Of a DNA stretch of 64,000 bases, positions 35,320 through 46,681 are shown one piece after another. This stretch comes from Centroberyx gerrardi (lineage: Eukaryota > Chordata > Actinopteri > Beryciformes > Berycidae). The position numbers were made by a program, and so were the translations under genes. Location of the stretch: NCBI RefSeq assembly GCF_048128805.1, contig NC_135997.1, positions 8,451,116 to 8,515,115 of the forward strand. The letters are read 5' to 3'. Each line of letters begins with the position of its first letter. Position 1 is the stretch's first letter. The notes beneath the pieces were generated by a model. The model was not told where the DNA came from and searched no databases. It was given only the letters and a program-made list of their open reading frames with translations.

Positions 35320-35611
35320 TATCTGGTTATAATTATAGCGGGTGACCTGGTTTCAGCACCGCGGCTCGTTAACAGCTCCAGAGCAGAGCGGAGATTTGGC
35401 CGGCCCCTCCCCGCCCGGTGCGTCTCACAGAGCGGGTAACGCAGGGCGCAGCCTCCCGCGGCAGTTTCAGCACCAGCAGCCGGACGGAGCGGAGCTGTCC
35501 AGACATTCAGCACTTTCTCGGGGGGGACCAGACCAGACCAGACCAGACCACAGGCAGACGACAGCCGGGAGATAACCTCCTCCTGGACACTGGGAGACTG
35601 CTTGTTTCAGG
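35320..35611 (+). promoter_or_regulatory. scg3: scg3 promoter and 5' leader with REST-like half-sites
   Basis: GC-rich sequence directly before the scg3 ATG. It holds an AT-rich element ttataattata near 35326-35336. The REST/NRSF left half-site TTCAGCACC occurs at 35352-35360 and 35466-35474, and TTCAGCACT occurs at 35506-35514. A right-half-like GGACGG lies 7 bases after the second. A (GACCA)n tract lies at about 35526-35550. The transcription start is not determinable from sequence. Confidence 0.5.
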
Positions 35612-35714
35612 ATGGCGTCAAACTGCATTGGCCTTTTCATCCTCTTCCAGCTCGTAGCTCTGAATGTAGTGTGCCCGATATCTGCCTTTCCCACACCTGC
35701 AGCCTCAGTGGATG
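35612..35714 (+). CDS. scg3: scg3 exon 1 (signal peptide)
   Basis: Codes residues 1-34 plus one base, ending G|GTGAGT. It contains the full secretion signal and the first mature residues. Confidence 0.93.
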
Positions 35715-38700
35715 GTGAGTTGGTCAAAGCTTTCTGTGCGCTTAAGAGAATAAGAGCTATAGTAATCGCATAATACATTTTTGAAGGGTGCTTTACAGAT
35801 AGCCTATCACAGGAAAAACTGTAGCCTAAGTCCTGACAAGAATATTAGTGATGGAATAGGCATATGGGATGAAAAAATACCACCAAGTGCAATAAGGTCA
35901 TTATAAACTCACTATTGAGCGCCATAGACACACTATAGGTCCCTATTGGAATATTATAGAGATACTACAGGAGATTAAAAATACCATTAAGTACGATAAG
36001 GTCACCATAACCTCACTATTGATTACCATCGATACATTATAAACCCCTATGTTGTGGGAATGTAATAGTAATACTATTGAAGATGAAAAAAAAAATACCA
36101 TTTAGTAGCCTAGTCACTAGACTATTGGATACCACAAACATACTATAGGTCATTACATAGCCTACTAAAGGTCATTATAGGAATATTATGGGAATGTTTT
36201 AGTGATTTCTCGTTATGTTTTGTAGCTACTGCATCAGCTATTATAACAATTCATCGATTTAACGACAAAATATAGCAGAAGTGAAGCCGTTAAAGTTAAG
36301 CTCAGCAATAGCTGGTGGACTGATAGAAATAAACAAGTGGTAGACGCCTGGTCGCATGTTCAGGCCGCCTGTGGTCTATTTTCGCCGCAGTTTAATCTTT
36401 TGTGTGGTAATCCGATTAAACTCTGCCTCTGCGGGTCGAGTCGTGAGTTGTGAAGGCAGAAACTATTGCATTAAAATTGAAACTTGAAATGAATTTAAGA
36501 AAAAAAAACTTCAATGAACCACTTCACCAAAATAAATCTAAATGTGATTGAAAATTATATTAGCTCAATGGACAAATCTTGTTTATCTTTGTTGATATCA
36601 TTAATCTGTGTGCAAATTCTGTGTCTGTCTGTGCATATTCTATAACATTAGTAGCCAGAGCTTTCTTTGAGCTTCCAGTCTGATAATTACATGCTCTTTT
36701 TCTGTTGTAGATAAAACTGTGTACAATAGACAGCTGACAGAAGAAAGACCACTACAAGAGCAGGTGAGCCCCCCTCTCTCCCTCTTCCTCCCTCCACATG
36801 CCCTATAGCTAATATTTCCCATCCAATATCCGGCCAAATGGGCTTGGTCACTTGCCAAACAAGCTAGATAATGGAGCAACAAACATATTAATAAGAGCTT
36901 ATCCAAAGTGGAAATTGTTTGTTTAATGTTTGTCATTTCCCCAGATTGCTGAGGCAGACAGCGTGAAGGCTGCAGTACAGTCAGCAGGTAAGACGACACC
37001 TCACTGCCAATCAATGAATTACTTTATTTCCGCCTGCATGTAGAGTGGCTTCATGTTGCAGCACTTACAGTAAAACAGGCTACATTGGTACTGAGAGAGA
37101 TCTATAGCTCTCATAGCACACAGCCTCATCAGTGTGAGGTGAAGTTTTGTTTATCCCTTGGTTTAACTTGGTGTATATCTCCATTTTGACCAATTTCTTT
37201 GCCTTAATTCAGAGACCAGGCCTCCCGCAGCTCCCAAGGACACAGAGTCAGAGCAGGACAGCGATGACTTCACCGTGCTAAAATCACTGGCTGAAGGTCA
37301 GAAATCAAAGGAGAGCGATGAGAAGCCAGTCCAGGCGGAGCAGTACGTCCCGGACGAGTCAGACTCCACCAAGAGCCGCCGCCTGGCCGAGGACTACGAC
37401 TCCACCAAGAACGGAATGGACTATGGCAAGTACCAAGGTAACGCACACCTGTCACCGCGCACCCACGCTCAACAGGCCCTGCATGCTGTGGCGCCGTTTG
37501 TAAAGGTGCTGACACCGAGGTGAGGCTGCTGGGACTGAGCCCGTCTGCTTGTCTGACTTCTGCCCCGCCGCCAAGGGCAAGTCTCCTGCCTCATGCCTCT
37601 ATCTGGCACTGGCAGGACACCAGGCAGACATTTTGTGGGAAGGCAGAGACAGAAAGAGGGAGAGAACACGTGTGGTTGTGTGTGGGAGAGAGAGAGAGAG
37701 AGAAAGAGAGAGACAGAGAGTGAGAGAGCCAGAGAACATGTGTGTGTGTGTGTGAGAGAGGGAAAGAAAGAGAGGATTATCTTCTCTCCTGCTGTCCGCT
37801 GAGACATTGTGGTTGCGGAAGCTAACGCTAAGCTACCAGCAGTAAAGCTTCTTCCTTCATCTCTTTACAGCAGACTGTAAACACGGGCTTGGATGTTTAA
37901 GATGCCCACCATGACTGTCTCATCTCCGTCTCACATGGAATAATGAAAAGACAGAGGAAAAGACACAGAAAAGAATTTGAGAAGCCTCTGACAAATACAG
38001 TGATAAAGATCAGTCTGTTCTTTACAAGCCTGCTATCATCCAGCTCTTCATTGAAGCACATTGATCACTGATCGACAATTATCTTACAAATTAGGTCAGG
38101 ACTAGCTCCTACATCACATGAAAAAACAACTTCCTGTATTTGGGCCAAACACTTACTTTTGAACTGATATTTGTGAGTTCATTTAATTGTATAATGTGCT
38201 GTTTTTTATGCAGATTTTGATTCAGATTGAATTTCATTGGACCCCACTGTGGCACAGTACACATTGCACCGTATATGCATGTAATTCGATGCATTTGTTG
38301 CACCGATCATCAGCATAATGCAGAGTCTCTGAGCTGAAGTGACTCAGATACAAAGTGCTGAGTGCCACAGTTCACCTTTTCATGCTGTTGGCTCGGCTAT
38401 GATAAACAGCTCATCACTTTACACAAAGTCTAAATTTGGCTCCACGGTCTGGCTTTCATTTCAAATCATCTAGAGTGAGACAGAAATATTCCTGGTATTC
38501 AAAGGTACATCATTGATGATTCATCCAATGTAGGACAAAGTATTCTGGTGTTGCGGATGTGCCTTGTGCGCAGCTTAGAAAAGCAACCGTTTTTAGAGAT
38601 GGTTATGTAAGAGTCAAGCTGCAACAGTTCCACAGTTCTCACTCGATAATGCAAAAATAGATATATTGAACAGTTGAGTGGTGAGGGATGTGGGAGTGAG

Positions 38701-41700
38701 TGAGAAATAGAAAAGAGAAGAGGCGAAGAGAGTAGGAGGAGGAGAGGAGAGAGGAAGAGAGAGGAGAGGAGGAGGAGAGGAGAGGAGAGAGGAAGAGAGG
38801 ACAGGAGAGAAAGGATAGAAAGTAGAGAAGAGGACAAATCATTAACTGACAGATATGTGCTCCATCCACAGGGAGAGGAGCTTTACTGCTTCAGAAGTCT
38901 TGGTTAGACATTTTATCAAAACACAACCATGGGACAATACAGAAAGGGGGAGAGAGACAGAGAAACTGAGGAGAGGAGAGAGACAGAAGAGAGTGGAGTC
39001 AAAACAGCAAGAGTCATAACAGTCCAGAATCAAAGCAGAAGCACATGTGTTACTCTTTACATGTCCCGTGATACCAACTAATGAGTGCCTTTAGAGAGCT
39101 AGACGTGGCTAACACATGGCTTCTCTCCTCTCAGACGACCCAGAGAGCTTCCGTCAGGTGGACGGCACCCCGCTGACAGCAGAGGACATTGTCCAGAAGA
39201 TCGCAAACAAGATCTACGAGGAGGACGACAGAGGAGTGTTCGACAGGATCGTCTCCAAGCTGCTCAAACTGGGCTTGGTGGGTTCTGCCTCTTGTGTCCT
39301 CATATGGCTTTCAGGTCGGCGCGGCATGTGACGTGGCATTTACTCAACAGGAGCTCTCATCTCGCCCTCCCTGTTCCACTTTCTTCACTGGGAGGGGAAC
39401 ACGTGTGAACTGTGCACCGGTCCGCAGGAGAAAAACATTTCCGCTCTGAAATATCTTTTTGCTACTCAATAAGTAATTTGAAAGCCCCCAAATTGCTCCA
39501 TTTCCCCAGGCTGGGTCTGTCACTGACAGTAGCAAATAGGTGATAGATTGAGATTGATTGGATTTAGAGTCAGTACATGCTGCTCTACCACACATTATAG
39601 TACATTAAATTGTTCTCTGTCTCTCTCTGTGTAGATCACAGACAGTCAGGCAGATACTCTGGAGTACCAGGTAGCTGAGGCTCTCCAGGATCTCATCGCC
39701 AAGAACGCCAAGAACAATGAGATTGAGGACCTGGATGGGGACTATCCAGCAACCAGGGGGGAGCAGGACAACCAGAGGTCAGACGCCAACACGGTAAGAC
39801 CTGCAAACAATGATGATGATGATAATCACATATTATCAGAGGTGGTAGAAGTACACTAATTCCTTACTCAAGTAAAAGTGCAAATACTCATCTAAAAATA
39901 TACTCTGGTAAAAGGTGAAGTACCATTTCAAATCCTTTACTCAAATCAATGTATAAAAGTACATGGTCTTAAATTTACTTGAAGTATAAAACAAAAGTAT
40001 TCCTCTAAAAAAGGCATTTCTAAAGTATTAAATGGGTGTCTCTGTTGAGCGTTCCTCTGAATCACAGATGAAAAAGAGTCTGCACCTCAAATCACTAACA
40101 TTAATTCTAGCACAGCTGAATTCACCATCGTTAATTCCACTCTTTTTTACTCCCTTTCCCTCCTTTTTGGTGGTGTTGCTTTGGTGTACAAGCAGCCAAT
40201 CACATTTGGCACTTGATCAGCTGCTTCCAGGATGGAAGCTGTCTAATGTGAAAAAAAATAAAAATTAAAAAAAAATAAAATAATCAGTTGATGATTTCCC
40301 GAAAATGTAGTGAGTAGAAAGTATAGATTTTTCTTCTGAAATCTAGTGAATAAAAGTAAAAAGTCTTAAGTGAAAGAAAAACTTGAGTTAAGTACAGATA
40401 CTTGAAAATCTTACTTAAGTACAGTAACAAAGAATTTTTACTTAGTTACTTCTCACCTCACCTTCATTATGATAATGAAAACAATGATAATGGCAAAAAC
40501 TATAATAACGCTGATGTTTCCAGGACGAGCCCAGGCGCCGATACAACGGGGAGGAGGAGGACGATGTGGAGGAAGATGAAGATCAGATCGAGGACAACGC
40601 GGACAGGGATGCAGAAGGAGAGGGGGGCGACGCGGCGGACAACACCTGGGACAGAGACACCGAGGAGGGCAACGAGGTGAGCCCCGAGGACGGGCTCCAG
40701 GACCTGCAGTACTTCCCCAACTTCTACCGTCTGCTCAAGAGCCTCGACTCAGGTAAACACCGCAGATCTGCTGTTTCAATCGCCGCCTCCTTTCTCCCGT
40801 GGCCTGTGGGTACAGTCGGATCAGGAAGAGGGCTAGAGAGGTTGTTGTCATGGCGATATTGTTGCGAAGGATGAGTCATGAGTCATGGCTTTGTTCCATC
40901 TGCCTTTGTCTCCCCGATGCCTCTTTATAGAGGAGCTGCGGGTGAAAGAGTTGCCCGCACACACACACATACAAGCTAATTACTAAACTAATTACTTCAA
41001 ATCCTCATTATGATGATCCCCACAGTAAAACATCATGAAGCATTAACACAATAGTCACAGATTACCGTTAACATTGATTGTAGATATTGATCCTGTATAT
41101 TGATATGAGTCCTCTGGTTTGCCGTTATAGATCAAGACACCCAGGAGAGAGAGACGTTGATCACCATCATGAAGACGCTGATTGACTTTGTGAAGATGAT
41201 GGTGAAGTACGGCACCATCACACCGGAGGAGGGAGTCTCCTATCTGGGTAAGACTAAACATAGTCTATTTATAGATGGGTACATTCAATGCCAGTCCTCG
41301 AGGCGAGAGTCCTTGAAGACTTCATTGCATTTTATAGTTAATAAGGGTGTGCATTAGTGGTGGATGGAAGATGGGATTTTACATTTTTTACAGTTTCACT
41401 CCCTCCGCTGCATTTCTTTGTTTGTGTGTGTTTCTCTGTGTCGGTGTGTGCGAGTGTGCCTGTGTCTGTCTCTGTGCTTAATGTGTGCCTTTGTGTGTGT
41501 GCGTACAGCCGAGCCAATTTTCCTTATCAGCCGGTGCAGCGGAGTGTGAAGCCTGTTCTGGCAGATTAGTGTCAGGGACGCCCTATAACCAGGCGTGTTT
41601 TACGGCTGGCCATCTCATTTGCAGCCAGTGGAAAGGTCAGCCACCTGTAAGGGACAGCTGTCATCTTTCTGCCTCAGGAACCTCTGGACCCAACATCTCC

Positions 41701-44700
41701 CTCCATCCAAACGACATTCAATCCCAGACAGGAAACAAATAAAAAAAACCTCAGCTGTTTGCTAGTCGAGAGCAGATTTAATTCTACTTTATAGTCAACT
41801 GGACCATATGCTTATCTCACTATCTCTATGGAGTTCAGGTACAACCACGATACGATGTGATAAAGTTCAATGACAATAAAGTATGACTGTGCAGAATTAG
41901 GTTTATTTCTGAGACACAAATCTTTCTAGCAATGGCATTGGCTTGCTAGAATATAAACAATTGAAAAATGTCATTACAAAGTGCAAATAATATACTATAA
42001 TTTGGATGGAGAGCTTGTGAAATTGAAATTGTGATGGGCAAGCAGTCTCATTTGTGATTACTACAGCAGAATAAAATGTAGCTAATATCGCGATTCATTT
42101 TTCTGCCCCACGATATGTATTGTCACATTTTTGTATTGCGATATATTGAATTTTGATATATTGTCCCATTCCTAGTAACTACATAGAATTGCTTCACAGC
42201 ATGTATATCCCACTATAGTAACTGTGATAAAGTGTTAAAACAGAGGCTGAGCTATGCAGGCTGTGGCAGGACTAATCAATACTCCTTCAGATGACCCTGG
42301 TCAGGTATTGGGCCTCCAAGCCACGCTTACATCTGAGCAAATGCCCACTTCCATGTGATTTACGTCCACAACTTAAAAAACACTGCTGACAGTAGACACC
42401 AGGACAAACAAAGGGCCTACACACATATACCATTACGCAAGATGGGAGTTTCCTAGGCAACGATTTGACTTCATGTATAGGTTGTATGGAGATGATAGGA
42501 TGGAGTTGCAGTGTCGCCTAGCAACATTGTTTCCCCCCCGCTGGCCTTGAGACTCGGATGAGTCATCTAGGTACACAACTGTCATACACACAGCTGTCAA
42601 TCAAAGCTAATCTGCCTGAGGGAGATACTGGCCACAAGCTGAGAGAGAGAGAGGCTGTGACGTATGCTGCAAGGGAGAGAGATATTGAAGAAGAGTGTGG
42701 GGGAGGTAGAAAGAGAGAGGGATGGGGGGGGGGTAGTGTGTGTGGGCTGAGATAATGGGTTTCCACAGCGCTACAGGTGGGAGGGGCCAGCTTGTATAGG
42801 CAGGGAAAGAGCAAGCGAAAGAGAGATGCAGATGGTTAGATAATAGGAGAAAATAGGAGACCGGAGAGAAACATAATGAATGTCAGTGGAGAGAGTGAAG
42901 GAGAAAGAGCGAAATTAGCTCTGTCAGATATGATGCATCATTACCATCATGCACTCTCACTCCTATTCTAACATTAGATGAAACCCTCTGCTAGTGATAA
43001 TCGCCCTCTGAGTCACACTGAAACAGCACGGGCCTTTCAAATGGCCAAGCTGCTTTCACAGGATCATCTGCTGAATGAACTGACAACACAATGACGATGA
43101 AATCTAGTAAAGTAAATAAATGTTTGGCCTGTTTCTCCGCCAACAGAGAACCTGGATGCTATGATCGCCATGCAGACCAAGAACAAGCTGGGCAAGTCTC
43201 TCGGCCCGCCGGACTTCACTGGACCCAATGGTAAATCCTCATCAAAATCACAAACTTTTGACTTGTTCAAACGTATTCAGTATTTTAGGCTTTTTTTTTT
43301 GACAGAATATAGCATGTGTCCCAACAAAAGATGGGTTTGATCCCTTCCTTCATGCTGTCTCTCCTGTGTCCCCGCTCTAGGGAAGAACGATGAGGATGAC
43401 AACACCAAGGCCGAGGCAGCCAAGATGCAGAAGGAGTATGAGAACCTGAAAGACTCAACCAAGGAGGAGCAGCCACCCACTGAGACCAGTCAGTCCCCCA
43501 CCCATTCTCACCTGTAGGGCCAGCTGGCCTCCCTGATGACCAGTGAAAAGAGTCAGGGCCAAATCTGGGCCTTCCATCAAAGCTTTTTGTTTTCGGATTT
43601 GATCATTTGATGAAACACGTGCAGCCAGAAGTTTTACCATAGCTAAAATGATAAACTGTGTGCCTTGTTAACCGAATGACTCAATATTTTGCTTTCATTT
43701 TGTTTTGTTTTGTTTTGTGTCAAAATGTCTCAAATAAATGAAGAATTCTCAAATATAGCAAATTCACATTACATCGGCTCAATGAGGCCAAAACCCCTTT
43801 TCACTCTACTTCAATGAACAGTCTACAATATAAGCTTTGAATGCAAAGGCTGAGACCTTTTGAGACCTTGTTTTTCGGCGAAGTAAACAGGACAGTGCAG
43901 CGCAGGCCAGTTACAGTTAAGTCCCTGCTCCTCCCTGAACTAGGCCAGTCCAATAACACTCACAGGAAAGCCAATGACAGCTGCCATAGCTTCCCCCTGT
44001 CCCGTACACTGCTGTACTGTACCCGCTCATCAGTCTAATCCACATACACACACACACGCACGCAGAAAAACAAAAGCAAAAACACAGAGCAGGATTACAA
44101 TCAGGACATTAATTTCCACCAGAAATGATGTAAATCCCAAGTAATGTCAACAAAAAAAACTGTGTTATCTGTATGTTAACAGGGTGAACTGAGTTTCATA
44201 ATATATTTTTTATGGAAAAAATAAGGTCATACATTATTAATCCTGTAAAATTACTAAAGTTCAACCAGTAGGGAAGCTGGTGATTAATGTCAATTTTAAT
44301 CTCAAACTGTAGATACAGTATACATATGTGTTCTACAGACACCCAGAACTTAATCTTGGGTCTTTCCCGACTCAAAATGTGTCTTCATGCACTGTTAGTT
44401 AAATATGAAACTACAACTTCAGCTGCCAGTTTATTCCTATTGGAAATGACATGAAAAAGTACCACAGAGATCTAGCTTTGGAATAATTCAGTGGTATAAA
44501 TAATAAATAAGCTCATGATAACTCTGTATTACTCTTTCACGGAAACTAAGCTACTTGGAGTAGCTCACTGCAGTAGGAGTAAAAGGAAATGGAGTTAATT
44601 TCTAGCTCATTATTCTATATTCTAATCCATCAAATACGAAATCAACAGAAATCAACTGTCTCTTTTTTTTCCATTCTCCCAACTCCAGATCAGCCTGGCA

Positions 44701-45506
44701 AGTCAGAGACGTATTTGGAGGCTATCAGGAAGAACATCGAGTGGCTGAAGAAACACAACAAAGAAGAAGGCAAAGATGGTGAGACACCAAACCTTATTAG
44801 TGAGATTAGAGAATGAAAAACCCCAAACCTAAATCTTGTGTGTCTGCTGAAGGGCCCACAGGCAACAAACAGACTGAGCCTGTCTGGAGAGTAACCGCTA
44901 TCACATCTGAGGGTATGATACCATTTCCACTGTAACCAATCAATCCCAACACTCCCCAAAGAAATCTACTTGTGTTGAATTTCAACTACAAAAGTGTTGA
45001 AATAAAGAAACTCTCGCTCACATGCAAACAGAATCCCCCTCACTAAACTGTGGCGGGTCACAGATCAACTCACTGAAGAACGACCAAAATTAAAGCCTCT
45101 TTTGTGAGTCTTGATTTGCAATTAAAATGAGTGTGGGGGGGGGGGGGGGGGGACGGGGATAGATGCTTCACTCCCAGATCTCATGAATATGGATAAGTCT
45201 TGATGAGTCTGTCCTAATTACTCTGATATGGCTGCCTTGTTCAGAGACAAAGGCCCATTCATATCTTCCCTCCTACCTGTGTCTCAGCATTTATGGTGTG
45301 TGTGTGTCTGTGGCCATGTCTGTGTCTGTGTATGCAGTGTGTGTGTGTTTTCATGAACATGTGTGTGAGAGTGTGTGTGCAAAGGAGTATTACTCATAAA
45401 TATTGGACCTGGTACATCATTAGCACTTCTATCACGTCAACCCACAAAGCGCATAAAAAAGAAACGACCATCATTCTGAATCCCTGTTCGTGTCTCAACA
45501 TTTATG

Positions 45507-45542
<36 letters not shown>

Positions 45543-46642
45543 GGCTTACCTCTACTGTAACTGTCAACATTCATAAAGAAAGCCAGCATGTGACCCAGAA
45601 ACAGCACCAGTCTGCAGAGTTGTGAAAACCCTGGTAGTTTCACCCACATGGAAGCGCTCGATTGTCTGAGAGAGGAGGAGCCTGCTGCTCGGCTCCCCCC
45701 AGTGTAAAATCAGCGCTCAGTGGCGCTTAATTAAGCGGAAGAGTATGAAATGTTAATGAGTTCTCACTATTCAGGCCATCCGTCCGCCGGTGATGACCAC
45801 AGTGGGGCATCTCAGGAAAAAAAAAAAAAAAAGAAAAAAACAGCCATGATGTAGCTCAGTGAGATCGAGAATTAATGTTCATTGGCCTGATAATCTGAGC
45901 GGATCAATAGGTGATTCACCCAGTAGTAAAAGAGTGAGCAATACAACTCAGAAGAGAGGGGAATCACAGACAGCTACAAAGTTTGACCCAGATTCTGGCA
46001 TGCGCCCCAAAAATGCCTGACACTGAGCTTATAGAGTCTCCATATACCCACAAAAAGTTGTCCGGGACAGCAGAGGGGAGCAGAGGGGAGCAGAGGGGAG
46101 CAGAGGGGAGCAGAGCAGCAGGGAAGGAGTGGATGCATTGTTCAGCGCTCCTCTCCATCCCGTCTCTATATAGGCCACATCATTAGCATTCTAGTGTGCG
46201 GAGCGGTTGTCTGGGAAAACAGGGGCCTCCCTGCCTGACTGTCAGTGATCTGGGCAGAGGAGACAGATAATGGTGTCAGAACAGACAAATGCAGGCTGAA
46301 CACACACACAAACTGACACACACACTCACAGAGGGCGTCAGTGTGCCTGCAAATCACTCCTTTTTCCTAGAGTTGGGTCTCTCAGTGGCTAATGTGTGAT
46401 ACACAGTCGGTACATACTGTTCTAACATACCTTATAGTGCTTTAAATTGGTCTCTAAAATTTCTCTCTCTCCTCTCTCTCTCTCTCTCTGTCTCTCTCCC
46501 TCTCTCTTTGGAAAAAAGCACAGCTGCAGGATAACAAAAGCCTTTCCCCGCCTAATAACAGTGTCATAGAAACAGAGTGGGCGACTGGCCATTTATTGTG
46601 TTTGCTCTACCAGCGCCCTCCATTAGGACAATCTCAGTGGAC

Positions 46643-46681
<39 letters not shown>

